From the NCBI RefSeq assembly GCF_900496995.4, contig NC_044023.1, positions 22,018,453 through 22,082,452 of the forward strand: 64,000 nucleotides of DNA. Direction: 5' to 3'. The position numbers were made by a program, and so were the translations under genes. The notes beneath the pieces were generated by a model, which was given only the letters and a program-made list of their open reading frames with translations, was not told where the DNA came from and searched no databases. Positions 13,501 through 27,789 of this stretch are shown here, piece after piece. Every line of letters starts with the position of its first letter. Positions within the stretch are counted from its first letter, which is position 1. The DNA is from Aquila chrysaetos chrysaetos. Its lineage: Eukaryota; Chordata; Aves; Accipitriformes; Accipitridae.

Positions 13501-16500
13501 GAGCTCTGATTCATCAGCATCAGGGTTTCCCCAAAGCTTTCTGCCTACAACTTCTACTTAGCTTGGCAGGGACATTGTCAGAGAATAAAAGACTTCTTCC
13601 TCATGTCAAAGAGCTGGCATTCATCAAAATGATAATACTTTTTACCTAGAGCACCTTTTAGATGAGGTTCATGAAGCCTGTAAAGAAGATGATAAAGAGA
13701 AGAATGTTGCAGGATTTTTTATTATATTTTTGGCACTAAAACTGATACTACACGAAATGAAAGATTTTTCTTTTATAAGTTTCCTTTGGCTTTTACTTTA
13801 TAAATATTCCTTGGTTAAGTCAGTGAACTGGTTTTCACATAAAGCATAATCCAAAGCCTGTTAAGGTCAACAGAAAGCTGCTTATTAATTTCAGCAGGCT
13901 TTGGATCGAGCTCCAAGTGCAAAACTGCTCACTGAATCAAGCAAAAAGTTTTTGTATTGCAAAAGCGAGATTCGCACCTTGCAGGATCAAGCACTTCACC
14001 ATGAGGATAGTCTAAAAGCCAGTAAATCTTCCAGGAATCTTCCCGCTGATTGTTAAGGGCTTGGGATCAAGTATGTTGTATCCAGCCTGCAAAATCGAGG
14101 GTGTTCTCTGGCCAGTGCTGGGCACTTCATACTTTCACCTTCAGGGAAAATGGAAAACACGTGATGTCCTAAAAAGGGGGGTTTCTAACCCTCCAGACTG
14201 GACTGATTTATTGTAGGAAGAACCGAGAGTGAAACAGTTCAGCCACAGCTTCTTACATCCCTACAAATCCCCTCTAGATCCCCAAACCTAACACTAGCTG
14301 TCTTCACCACTGATAGGCAGGGTTTTTTTGGTTGAGACACAGAGAGTCTAGGTGCTTGTAGTATGATTACATGGTCATTTTTCACATTTCCTCCCCTAAT
14401 TACCTTTTGTTCCTCTGCTTTATAACCTAATGATACTGCCTTCTTCAGTTTCTCCTTCCATTTGTTAGTGTCTGGCTCCTGTTTCAATAGAGCCATTAAC
14501 CCAAATCCTGCTCCGCACCGCGACTCAGCCACAGTGACAGCTGGAAAAGGTCCCTCCAAAAATCGAGGCAGGCTCATCACGCTCTCACTTTAGTTGTTGT
14601 TGGGGTTTAGGGTATATTTCGGTTACAATATGAAACTAAACTAAGCTATAGTTTGAGAGAATAAAATGAGTTTGAAAGGTCTATTTGTCTCTTGTCAAGG
14701 AAGAAATCCCCTCCCATTAACTTCAGAAGTATCAGAAGAAGATAAAGCAGCAGCAAGTTTTCCACATAGCCCATTGACAGAGCAGCCTATTAAATAACTT
14801 TATATCCCAAAATATGTTGTAATAGCTAATTTGACTATAAAAGCTAAATTATCTGAATGCCAATAACTGATCCATAACTCCAGTGTTTCATAATTGATCA
14901 ATAACTCCATTGTTTCATTTCGTTAAATTTTTATTTTCCTTTTTTAAACTGCAATTTAAAAAAAATGTTTCAGCACAAAATTAGCTGTTTGATTAATTTG
15001 AAATTTTTATGATAGCTTCCATTTCCACCACAAAATCTTCTGTTTTGTGAAGGTTTTTAATGAATAATATGAAGATAATATGAAAGCATACTCATGCTCT
15101 CCAATGAAAGTGAAGTTCTTATGATTTTACTTTTTAAAAATGTTTCCCATCACTTCCTCTCAAATGAGGAGTTTTAATTGGTGTTGATATTTTAGTGACT
15201 CTTTTATCATTTTATCAGCTGTAACAACTGAGATGTGCCTAGTTCGTATTCTGTTAGGACTCCTCAAATGAATAGCTTCTTTACAGTGTGAATAACTATA
15301 CCCTAAATAACTTCAGTGTAGGCATGAGCTGGTCCATTGAATTTTTTTTTTTAAATTATTATTGTTTTTAGCTGATTTCACATTAATGCAACCCAGAAAA
15401 TAAATACATTTCACAACACACATCTAGCCATTTGCAGAGGTGAATATGGGAGTGTACGTGATTTCTCATCATTAAGTATTTCTAATGCATTAGATAGACC
15501 AAGCTATTTATGCATAATTCCATTAGATTTATGGCTGAACCTCAGTACCAATCTAACATACTTGTTAAGATCTTAGACTCTGCTGTGAATCATGGCTTTC
15601 CTTCTTCCATGGTTTTCCAGAAAGATTTGAAATCCGAACCACACTGTGGGACACAGGTTGATATTCATTACCGATATCCATCAGTTCATTCTAACCACAT
15701 CCTAGGAACAGAATTAGCACAAAATTAAAGAAATACAATTTAATCATTACCAGACTTGCTACTACCCAGAAACAGGTTAAAACAAGCCTACCATCAGCTT
15801 TAGATTGTAGAGTTCTGATACAGTTTTAATCTGGCAACCATTCTGAAAACTCCTTCTAAACACTGTTCTGTACAGAAATATTATCCCTTCAATCATCCAG
15901 GTGAATTACTTAACATTTGAGCTATGGAGCAGCAATGTTTGTGTGATAATTAAGGTAAAAACAGAAACCTCGAGCAAAAATAACTTTGGGTGTGTATCTG
16001 TCTGAAATATTTCTAATTCTTAGGGTTAAAAAAATAAAGAAAAAGAAGAAAGCACAGTAAACAATCTTAGAGAAAGAGTGCATTTGATCAAAAAAGATAA
16101 ACTCATTCATTTCTAGCACTTCTTGTAATATTCCTTCATCCCCTCCTATTTCCTTGCTTTGTTTAAAAAAATAATAATCCTTGAGCATTGTAAATAGTGG
16201 TGTTATTGTGTCACTTGAATATTTATTTCGTTATCTCATGAAAACAGAAAGTGTTAATGGTCTGTTCCTTTCTTTAAAAACATTGAAAAGAACTCACAAC
16301 AATTTGTTACACACATCTCATGATTCATTGCAAATACTGGGACAGGGTCATTCATGACCACAAAATTGATATCACGTGAAATATGGGTCAAGATGGCTTG
16401 AGTAATGAAGACTATCACAGTCTGATAAAAACATAACAACCCACCCTTTGGAGTTTTGAGCAACACTCAGAATCAGTAATGCCATCAAAAAGAGTAGCTG

Positions 16501-19348
16501 AAGCATAAATTAAACCTATCTTTCAGAGACTGCATCTCTGCTTATTTTTAGACTGAGTGTTATGCAGACGATTTAAATATATGTAATTGAGATATAATTC
16601 AAAAATGAAATTAAATACAGACCAGCTGAAGAAATTATTGGGGAATTATTTGCCTTCAGGTTCTCCTCCCCTTGGAGAAGGGAGGTTACCGCAGGTCTGC
16701 TCTCTGTATCACTGGATGCCTCCACTCCAAAAAGCCACTTGTCAGTGCTGACATTATTTCAGCAGCTATTGCACAGGTCCTACTGACCTGGTACGTGGTT
16801 CTCCGTTTAGCTTCTTCCACCATCTGGAAGCAGCCAACAGAGACGTTATAAACAATTTTGGATTTGACAGTGCTGGTTGATATATGCAGCAAGATACAGC
16901 GGTGCTTAGACCAAACTGTTGACCCGTTCTGGCGAGCGGTCTTGAATTTTTCAACAGAGAAGGACTGGTGGCAAAGTTGCCCTGGAGGTTGCAGGTTGCC
17001 AAGGCCAGGAGATGCAGGGTGGGAGGTGGCTGTAGCTGCACCCAAGCACACAGATCTGGGGTCACCTGCCTGAGAACGTGCTGCAGGATACAAGATTTTC
17101 ATGCAACGGTCTGGGCAGGTGTATTCTGGGCTAATTTAAGGAAAAGAACTGGAGAGCTGCTTGTTGGGCTCAATCATTCATACTTTTCAGTGGCATGCAT
17201 GCAGGCATTGTTCGAGAAACATCTAGTCTCTAAGAAATCAGAGATTTATAGGAAAGCGCTGGGAAAAAGTGACTTGCAGAAAAGATGAGTTCTTCTGTTA
17301 TCCTTCGCTGGTAAAGGAGCTCATCTATTAGCATCAGATGAGAGAAAGCTCACAGAAAATCTCTGCCACTTGGTTAGTACCAAACTGGATGGGGGGGGGG
17401 GGGGGGGGGGGGCTGGGTTTAGTCCTCTCCATTAGCTGAGAACAGCAATAGAAAGAATTATTAGGTGCTTTGAGTGATTTATCACCCACTTGTGTTCCCA
17501 GATAAGCTAACCTTTTTGCAGTCCAACAGAGTCCGATGCTTTGCATCAACTTGTTCCTCCTTGCATGGCCAAGATAATGAGATCTTGGACCTTCTAAATG
17601 AACTGAGATTTCAATGCAAGTTTAGAGGGCAGCAAAATGCTTTCGTGGGCAAATGCCTAATTTGCATTTTCTACGTTCACCTTTTAACCTTGGGTTATCT
17701 GCTCTCTACAGGTTTAAGCCACAAAGAAAAACAGGAGGTCACTGAATGCCAAAATGTACAGAATGGTCAATTATCTGACTGTGAATCACATTTCTGGTGT
17801 ATGTACAAGCACTTGAATCATACTTCCCTGGACTTACGTTAGGTATAATTCTCCGTAAAGCTGGTAGTTATGTTTTTAAGCCCCATCCCCACTGTAACTA
17901 GGATTCAATACTTACCTGCTCTATACTAAATGGCACAACCTTCAAGTGACAACATTATGAAAACTGATTTAAATGTCTATTAGATTTAACTTCCTTAAAT
18001 ATAGAGCTGTTTACTTTTAATTAGCTATCTCTGTATGCTTACCCATATTTGCAAAGGCAGCTAGTACAGTGTCTGCTCAGGTTTTGAAAAATGGCATGAA
18101 AATAAAGAATAAAAGACACAATTACTTGCACTAAAGATGGATCTCTACCCCAGCCAGCTTTCCAGGGCACAGCCCCAGCTCCCGCACGTGAGGTCCCCGT
18201 GCTCACCCAGCCCCTCTGCCTGCCCTCCCCTTGGCGTGGGGAAAGGCTCTGCTCAGGGTGCTTTCTCAATGTGCGGCTTTCAAGGGAATATATGCTTATT
18301 AGCAGAAGTAATAGGTTCTACACCTTGTGTTCATCCTTCCCAGAGACAGAAAAATTGCTTCAAAGTGGATGATGGACAATATTAAAGAACACTAAAGGAA
18401 CCAGAATATTGAGCGTGCAGCACTCTCTTCTTTGAAAAACAGCTGGGGGCTACAGGGGTTGGTGAGCATAAAGCTAGCCTGTAGCTTATCCTACAAACCT
18501 TGTCCTCCAGAGGGAAAAAGCCTGTTGTAGCATTATCTAGATGATCATCTTGATATTTCTTGGCTTCCTACAGCGCAGCATGGTCAAGCCTTGCAAAACT
18601 TGACTAAGATTGCTAAGAGATCAGCAGTAAGAGAGGACTTAACTTCTTGATCAGGTAGATATCTGCATTTCCCCTGCTTCTAAATAACTGAGGAAAACCA
18701 AATTATCTGCTCTGTCATATATAGCATCTCCCAGTCTCCATGGGGAGATATTCACACAGACTGTGCACAAAAATATTTTAAAATATATTTTTCTTGTCAT
18801 TTTCTTTAATACAACTTAGAACCAAAAATATTTATTACTTTACTCACTCCACTTGATCACTGAAGATTCTCCTGCAGTTTAGTTCTTCTGACTTTCCTAC
18901 TTCTCCTCCCAAACCAGCCTGCCACTGGGCAGCAACTGGAAATCACAAAATAAAGTGAAATAAAGTGAAATGCGGTGCTGCTGTTTGGGGAAGCAAGCGT
19001 AAAAGCTTTACTAAAACGGCAGCCCAGTGCCTCAGTGGATGAACGCTGGCATTTGGCACTTTGTAATAGGTTAGGAGCCTCAAAATTTATTGTAAACTTA
19101 ATGCAGTTTTACAGCCCATCTTCAAAACATTTACACAGACAGTAAAAGATGATGGATATTTTCAGAGCATTCCTCTTCCCCAGCAGTTTCCCTTGCAGTA
19201 ACACTGCACAAGCAGCAGTGATTTGAAATATATTATTGATGTATCTTTGAAGATCTATTATATGATACCTCATGTTTATTGCTATTATGCAACTGGCTTC
19301 TAAGTGTCCTTTTCTATACGAGGCAGAGCTGAGAAGATACGATCAGTA
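10513..19348. other. Intergenic stretch, no gene supported
   Basis: AT-rich DNA with no convincing exon. The block at about 14590-15500 is very AT-rich with many TAAT cores and could hold regulatory sequence. A G22 homopolymer lies at 17391-17412. The GC-richer patch at 16690-17110 is open in two overlapping minus frames (138 and 99 codons) and a plus frame, but none looks like a known protein. Confidence 0.55.
17391..17412. repeat. G22 homopolymer
   Basis: Twenty-two consecutive G follow GGAT on the plus strand. Such a long G run is rare in vertebrate DNA and prone to length error in sequencing. It could form a quadruplex. Confidence 0.95.
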
Positions 19349-19560
19349 GTATTATTATTTGTATTGCAGTGATAGAGGCAGTAACCCAGCAGGGCACCAT
19401 TGATTTAGATACCATACAAAGACACAGGATGACAGAGTAGCTGCTCTTTACATTTTACGTTTTAAATAAACCAAGAAAACAAGAGCAGAAAAAAAGAGAT
19501 ACAGTATATAAAGAATCAACAGAGAACGAAGTACACAAGAGAGACATGTGTGTCTGCACC
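19349..19560 (+). repeat. Ancient amniote CR1/L3-tail-type retroposon relic
   Basis: The segment starts ATTATTATTTGTATTGCAGT, then gives blocks resembling GGGCACCATTG, ATACCATACAAAGACACAGG, CTGCTCTTTACATTTTACG and AAATAAACCAAGAAAACAAG. This follows the order of a common reptile/bird element whose tail reads TATTTGTATTGCGGTAGC, GGGCCCCATTGTGCTAGGCG, CTGTACAAACACA, AAGAGCTTACAATCTAAATA and GACAAGA. The similarity is spread over about 200 bases, which argues against chance. The exact family name is uncertain. Confidence 0.6.
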
Positions 19561-22500
19561 AATAAAGTTAATGAGCTCCATGCTCTGCGTTTAATGGTAG
19601 TCTCTCCATTGACTCCTTCGTGATGGAAAGTTAGAGGGGTGAATGAAGAGCTAGATAATTAGATGCCAATACAGAAATCCTGATTGGGAAGGCAGGCAGA
19701 GTTATGGGGAGGTCAACCCTTTTATTAGTATTGGATCTTGAATGTTTTGCTATACCATGTCTTTAATCTCTTTTCATACACAATGTGTTTTATGGATTAT
19801 GTGGCTCAGACATCGTTTTCTTTGCATGCACACCCTGGTCTTATTTATTCTTACTGATGCTGCTAACATCTCTAAAGCTAAGAACTGGATCAAACTTACA
19901 GTGAAAAGCACAATAGATTTTCTGTTAGCGTTGATTTAAACAGAGGTCCAGGATGTTTCTATAGCCAAGATGAACCGTGAGCACAGCATTACCTTAGCAG
20001 GGAATGTCCTGTTGGACAACGTTTGCTAGTAAAAGATAACGACAGAGTGTAAACGTAACAGTATCTTCTAATCAGAAAATGAGTTGGCAAGAGCAGTAAG
20101 CAGGAGAACTACCTGAAATGTTTAAAGAGAGCAGCCAGAGCAGAGGCCATTGGCTTTGGATTGGATAAACATTAAATTCTTTTTTAGCAAGGAAACTCCA
20201 CAGGAGAGTGTCAGTGAATTTGTAAAGCCAACAGATACAACACTATCTTATAGGAACTGTCCTGATTTTCTTATTCATTCAGAAGAGTTCTGCATGCCCC
20301 CAAACCCTAACTATGCTTTTCAGCCCTTGACAATTTGTTCAGTAGTTCTCGATTCAGGTTATTTTCAACACTTACTGCATGTCCAATAGTAGCTTTCAGC
20401 ACCCTGAAGTGTTAGAGAAAGAAACATTCACTCTAGCAATTAAGCAGTAGCCCAACCTATAAGAAGCTGAGTGCTGTGAATTAGACAAATTCCTAAAACA
20501 ATAAAAGCAATTCTGTGTCTTGTCTGCACCTGCAGCACTGCAAGTATGTGTTTCGCATAGGACATAGTCAGGTCTCATGGGGAGCTATGTTGAGCATGGA
20601 AATATATGTATTATCCTATTATACTGGGAATATACGTTATGTTTATGTGTTTATGTGTAGAAATAAAATTTCTAGTCTTCCAATACTTTGTGCAGTGTAG
20701 TCCACATTAAGACTTCCCAGAGCTCTTTCTCAGGCTTTCTACATAATGCACCCATTCTACTTGCTTTATGTTTCTGGGGTTTTTTTAGCATTTCAAACCA
20801 TGGCCTTTAAAAATCATAGAAATCCCCAAATGCAGCTGCAACCATTAGGTTCCCAGGCATAGATTAATCATACCTATATACAAGCTGGGTGTGAAGCAGG
20901 GAAGTACAGATCTTATGATGCTCTGTGTTACAATTAAAAAGCCCTTCATTTTGTGATTCCTTCTTTTATTAACATTCTCTACATTTCTTCATGTCTTTAG
21001 GACCAATGCCAAACATCCGCAATCTCTGAGTGTTTTTATTCTATTTACTTCTAAGAGGTGACATTTTAAATTTTGTTTTAAGTGTGGCTAATTCTCTTTT
21101 CAGAACTGTCAGGTTGCATGGCTGAATGCCTCTAGGACTGATAGCTGCACAATATATGATGCTACACCAATATACAATAGCTGCACATCTACACAATATT
21201 TTGATAGTGTGACAGTAGCTGTTGATAATAATGCATTTGTGTCACAGTTTTGGCTAGCAGTTGTCAGAATACTGGTGACTTTCCAGTTATTACAGAAAAT
21301 TAGTTTTCAGACGGAGCAATCATGTCTTGGAGCTTTGGGGTACAGGTAATCGCTTGGAATCTAATTCAGGAAGCGCCTCAGACGTGTGCCCAATAAATAT
21401 ATGTATGCTGGAGATTATTACCACAAGGTGATACATTAAAATTGTCAGCATCCAAGAAGTTAAAATTCAATATGGTTATATGCATTTTCAGGGTGGAATC
21501 TATAAGCTTGCAACTGCTTGTGTGCAAATATGTTTGTGCATATGTAATTCTTTCCCAGATTAGATCTGATTTTCAGCTTGTCTTTACTGTTCATGTACTA
21601 TTTTTAGCTTTCTGGGTGCTATAGTAATAGGAATCCATTTGAAGTATGATGTTAAAAATGAAATGATGCCTTAGCCACCGTCTAAGTTCATAATTTTTTT
21701 CTAATTGCTTAGAATTTTTGAAAAATATTTAATGTTCACTGGTAGAGCAGATGGAGCTGTGAGCTGTGAACGCTTTCCTACATGATAATATACTTTGGTT
21801 CTGGCTGATGGTGTTGCTTTGTTTCTTCATTTTCTCATTAAACAATACTCAGGCTGGAAAAATAAGAGCTTTGGCATTTTTCAGGAATTTCAAGCTCAGA
21901 GGCAGGCTAAGCAGTATTCAGGGACAAGTGCAGAGAAATACTGGGTTCTCAGATGCCAGGCTATTCCAGTGAATGTCTTTTCCTGCTCAACAGTTAGCAA
22001 AAATCAAGCTTCCAATTAGTACGAAAGTACGTAAAATATATTATTCCTCTAACCATGTGGAGGAATTAAGGCAGGGGACCCCAGCTTAAGGGATGTCCCG
22101 TCACTTTTCTTGTTAATGAGAAATAGCCATGCATTCCTGTTTGAACTTTCACAACTGCACGTATTTATGTAAAGTCTCGTGTCTGTGGATGAGAGGATAC
22201 AGCACAGGGTAAGTCATCTAACAAAACGTGCTGGCTGCCACTCAAAACTTAGCTTTATTCTGCTAATCAATACAGAAATTAATAAATGGATTAGTATTGC
22301 AACTGACTTGTCACACTACGAAAGGGAGCCATGATAGAAAATCAAGTAACATCTGCTGCATTTTCATCAAATACATTTTAATGTGATAGAACTAAGCAAA
22401 CAGTAGGATCCCATTTTGGTTAACAGAAAAATACAGTAGAATGAAGGAATGGGGCAATTCAGATCACCATTTGTGTCCAGGAGACAAACTTCCTCTGCAG

Positions 22501-25479
22501 ACTTCATCAACTGTCACTGGGTAGCAATTCTGGGAAGCTTCTGGATTAATCTTCAATGCAATTTCTTGCAATGCTGTTTCTGAGGAGTGACAGCTTACAT
22601 TAGCAATGGTTTTGAAATCTAAAGTTGCCTAACAAGTAGATTTTCCATTTGGTACTACTTTTTCTTTTCTTGATGATGAGCATAGAAACTTTTGCTAATT
22701 TTATATTAAACCTGAAAAGCTTACCAAGAAAAATTAATGAAATTCACCTAACTTGATTCTTGTTTCAAATACCAAGTCTGTCACAGGTGACTGTGGTTAC
22801 CATAATGTGGTAACTTGGCCAATTTTTAGCCTCTTTTGCAAGCCTATCAGTACTTACAGTCTATAGTATCTACTGGGGCTCTAAATGATTGGATAAATGA
22901 AATTCAAATGAAAAATATTTATAGAATGCCAGAATACTGTTTATTATAAGTCACTGATCTATGGTAGAGAACTTTTTGTATGTATAAAATACACCTAAAT
23001 AGATATGTACTTCTGCCACCTCTTCCCGCAAGAACATTCTGTAGAGACATGAGACAGGCATTAATGAATATAGCTCTACATCTACCAATGAGATAAGTTC
23101 ATATGGATGTCAGAAATGAGAAACAAATTTTTAAAGACAAAATTTTTTGAGTCTTAGTTTTAGGGATAAAAGCATTGATTATCTACCAGATGGGTTCTGT
23201 TTTATACTTATACTAAGAAGAAAACCTGTAGATAAATTTGTTTTTGTTTCTCCCAGTAGAAATTTTTGACTATTTAATTAAAGGCCTCATTGCCCCATCA
23301 TTAAATTCAAAGAAGCATATCTAATGCAAGCACTTAAATGTAATGTCACTTATTAGTCTTTAATGAAGAGAAACTTATTCTTTCTCTAAAGAACAGCTGT
23401 AGAAATAGTGCCCATGTCACCCACAAAATTATATATTATGAAGAGTATTAATGTGTATTTAATGACTGTAAAAATATTCCTTTATAAAAAGGACTGTATT
23501 CTTTGTTGTTTGGCTTCACTCATGAAGGAGGTTAATTAAAGCCAGAGCATCACAAATTCTGTAACACTAAAGGTCATTCATCTGTACCAAAGTGTAACAC
23601 AATTCTGCAAAATCTCATTGACAGTGATAACATAAAACTAACTGCTCCACTACTCGGTAAAGATCACTGGTCTGTCTTGTAAATTGGCTCTAGCTTTCAT
23701 GACCCAACAGCCATGAAATCTGCCATTAAACATAAGATTTATCTAACCCTTTTCATACTATGCTTTATAAATATACATATAGAAAGTGTTTCTGATGTTT
23801 TTTTTGGGGAAAAAAAGGGAACTGTAAGCAGTCCAAGTAACCACAGTTTTGAGATTTTTCCATGGAAATGCCACAAAGCAGTGATTAAATGTTGTATTTC
23901 ATCATCAGGTCAAAAAGTGAAAGCCCACAACACTACTATCTACATCCATACTTCAAGGTTATGTGTTTCAGGTTTAGTTAGTTTAGCACCTTTTTTTTTT
24001 TTTTTTCCTTAAATTGATAAATTTATTCAAAATAAAAGGCCAGAGCAGTATCATAGAAAATCTTCCAGGATGGAGAGATTATCAACAGTGGTAGATTACC
24101 AACATCTCTCAGGCCCTATCTGGATATCAGAATAGGATGGCCAGAAGTGAAACAAAGAGAAAATGGTTCAGTGCCCAGCCACCCCCCAAATAACAAAACC
24201 AAATGCACTGAGATGCTAATTTGTCGTTCTTTCCTATAATTAAGGGTAACGCTGTTATTTTGATTATGAAAACTACACAAATACACGGGTGTAAGGTGGA
24301 GTGATAGAATTTCATTCCAAATGTACATTGTTTCTACCATATGCAAAGTTTTTATTAATCTGATTTACCTGATGTAATCCCGCATATTCTTCTATTACAA
24401 TCTGTGTGTATTTGGTACCCATAGTACCAAGATTACCTGGTGCATTCATTTTGGCTCTTTTTCTTGTTCTCCAGTTAAAAACTACTGAAAACTTTAACAT
24501 ATAGCAACTTCTCCACTTCCTATTAAGCTCTGAGCTTGTTCACAACCATAAGTCATCCAGAAATTGAGAACAGCCAAAACAAATTCATTTTGTTGCCTTG
24601 CATCATTCAAGCAGCTTCCAAAAGCACTGATGCACTTCTATGTACTGAGTGTTCAAGTCTGATTTCAATCTCATAAAGGTGGAGAGTAAATCCACTGAAA
24701 TCTGTGGATTGCCACTGGGGAGAAGGGAATGAAGATGAGCATCAAACCATCGTAGTAAAAATCTGCCCACTCATGGCTCGCTTGAGAACTGTTCTCTGCA
24801 GTTACCTGATTCCCTTTAATTACGTGACTTTCTAACACTCATCTGCTACTTCTCCATATTTGCATTTATTCTGTTCTGGATTACAATTTCTCTTGGGAAT
24901 TGTAAATGGAGATGTGTAAATTATATAAAGGGGTGAATGAAAACCCCAGTTTTCTTCCTCGTTCCACAGCCCCCTGTAGCTTACAAAATTCTCTGTGCCT
25001 ATCTATCTCTCTCTTTAGTTTTCTGTATGCAAAGAGGAGAAAATGGTACCATATTGGCGCAGCTATAAGATAAAGGGATTTTTTTCCCCCAGAAAATGAA
25101 ATGTATTTAAAAAAAGGGGAGGGGGCAACTTTTTATTTGCCATCTGCAATTCACTGCACTGGTTCATTTTCTCCCAAAGACCTCCAGTATCATGTCCCAG
25201 CAGCCAAAGCTGTGCAACTGTTGGTCACCACAGAGCAGCAACAGCTGGAGGGGAACCTCCAGGTCTGTGGCACAACTCCCCAAATTGCTAGCAGAGGTCA
25301 GGGTCCCGCGAGGACAGACTGCCCAAGAAGCCCTGGGCTGGCCGATGGGTGGGCTGCCGAGCCCCGGGCAGCATGGAGCGGGGGAAACACCTGGGAAATG
25401 CAGCAAGTTCACTTGCTAGGGTTGTTTTTTAAATAAAGGATGAGCACACATTCAAAGCAATTTGATGCTCACCGTGCCT

Positions 25480-25535
25480 TGTGAAGAGCTTTGGGATTTA
25501 TGAACGGCAAGTATTAAATAAAGCTAAGTAATACA
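25480..25535 (-). repeat. Possible short MIR-type relic
   Basis: The plus strand reads GTGAAGAGCTTTGGGATTTA then TGAACGGCAAGTATTAAATA. This resembles the reverse strand of the MIR 3' region (GTAAAGCGCTTTGAGATC, then GATGAAAGGCGCTATATAA). It is short and diverged, so chance cannot be excluded. Confidence 0.4.
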
Positions 25536-27578
25536 TCTCTTAATATAGAGATATACTTAGACAATATGGAAATGAGATGGGAGAGTAGAAAATGTGACAG
25601 CTGAGTAGATAAACATGGACTTGTGTTTTCATTTACAAAGACCTCCAGTATATAAATGCTAATTATTTACTGCATTATAAGATTCTGAATTCCAAAGAGA
25701 GATTGCACCAATTTGATGTATTAAACAAGTGTCTATTGATAGACCACTTCTTAATGGACTGTCTCAACCATTTTCAAAGACGGCTACACATCCCACAGCT
25801 ATCCGTTTCACTTGAGATGCCAGATTGCATCAGTCAGGGTATTCCTGTTAAGTACTGGGTGCAAGCACACTCGCTAGCACACCTGACATGACAAGCCATA
25901 TTTTTTTATTACAGGGAAGCAAATCTGTTTCCTCTTCCAACATCACAAGCAAAAATCAGGACTTGAAACAATTCTTATTTTACTTACCTCCATAAAAGCT
26001 TGTCTGAAGTAGACTTGTGGACAACCCATAAAGCCTGAAGTATTTACTAAGCCTGCTGTACCATACTAAAGAAGTACATCAAGGTGTTTCCAGCTTTTTA
26101 TATTTCACTCCTATTTGCTCCTTCTTTATCTGCAGATTTTCTTAAATCAGTCACTGATGGGCAAGAAAGACCCTGAGGCAATAGCTTTAGGGATGGATAG
26201 AGCAGAAGTGTACATGATTTCCTCTTTTCCCCCTGGATCAAGCTGTGATCCTGCTCTCCTCATCCTCACCCTGCTAAGGCACAACCTGCTTACACACAGG
26301 TACAATGTGTAGGACACTTAGAGGCTATATTTATGCTTTACATAAAAAGGAAAAGCCTTCCTTCCCTGTGACAGAAGCATTACAGCTATTTGTCAATGGA
26401 GGATCCTCTTTTCCCTTTTTCTCCCTGCGCTGGGAGGGTCGGCTGGCTCAGCTCCGTCTCCCACGGGCAGGGTATTACCCCACCGTGCCTGAGCTCCTCA
26501 TTCTTCTCAGGTAACACAACAGCTCTTTTGTGTTAAGGGACTGAGGGAGAAAATAGGAAAAAAATTCTGTCCCTTAAAGAAGAGCTATGAAAATAATATC
26601 TTTGGCCGTCCATACATGCGAACAAAAGAGCAACCGAAGCTAGAAGGAGTTGTAATAAAGGGAACCGTTCCCTTGGAGAAAGCGCGCGGGAAGGATGGGG
26701 GGGAAAGTGCTGCTGGGCGGGCTGGAAAGGGGATCTCGGCAAAGAGCTGTATCTGGCAGTTAGGGGCACCTGCCAAGGTGTCTGATGGTGGTCTTCTGCA
26801 AGAGAGAGGGGTAAGGAAGAGCAGACCGTGGAGTAATAAACTGTATCAAGCTTTGCTGGTTTAAGTAAATTTTTCTCTATGGAGGGCAGCTGTTACTAAT
26901 ACACCTGCTATCCCAGTCCCTGACTGCCAACGTTCACTAACTTTTCCCCATCTTTGTTAGTAAAATTCAATACTATTTATATCTTTGTGTATCTTTTGTA
27001 TCTTAAGTGAACAATGAAAACAGAAAGTTGCCAGACTAAGAGATATTGCAATAAATGTTTTTCTTTGCAAAAAAATATTGTGCGAAGGCCAGTCTCCTAG
27101 GATTTCCTTCTTGGTTAGGCAGCTATGAAGGATAAAGAGGCATGGATGTAGATCATTATTAGACTGTCAAGTGCTTAACTAAAATGAAGTTGTAATAGAG
27201 CTGGTGCAAGAGCAACTGTTTACACATGAATGAATGAAATTCACACTTTTCTGTATATTATAATACAATTTGTGCGGCTGCCTCTGTCCCGTAGAACTTG
27301 TGCTTAGCTCTTACTCATCAGTGATCTCTATGCCTCTCTGCCTAGAAATGCCCGTATGAAGTGATGACATAATTGATTATAATGAATCCAGTTGTCCACA
27401 CCTAATTTGACTACTGTTCCAAAAATACTCGCAATGACTTGTTCAGCCCAGACGCAACACACTTAGTTTGGGATCCATGCGTGCATGGAGGTGTCGGGGG
27501 GCTGTCAGATATCTTCCTGAAGGACCGTGACTGGGTTTATTTTTTTCTACTCTGTTATTTCTCTCTTGCTCTAAAAAT

Positions 27579-27594
27579 CCCCCCCCCCCCCCCC
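27579..27594. repeat. C16 homopolymer
   Basis: Sixteen consecutive C between AAAAAT and AATTTT. It is one of several long G/C homopolymers in the window. Confidence 0.95.
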
Positions 27595-27789
27595 AATTTT
27601 GCACTTTTATCTAATCCTTACTCTTCTTTACTTTACTCATCTTTAAAACTCATTTTGTATAAAGCCTTTCTGCCAGTCCCCACTCTGGCATTTTTTGGCT
27701 TGTACTTGATCCCTCAATAACTTTTTGGGTTATGAGAGCTTACTTTGCTTGTCTGTTGGCTTTTAATTGTGGATTCAGAAAGAGTAATA

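Noticed and set aside
16686..17102. Overlapping frames in a GC-richer patch
   Set aside because: Frames are open on both strands with no recognisable protein; more likely an old, unrecognised insertion or chance.
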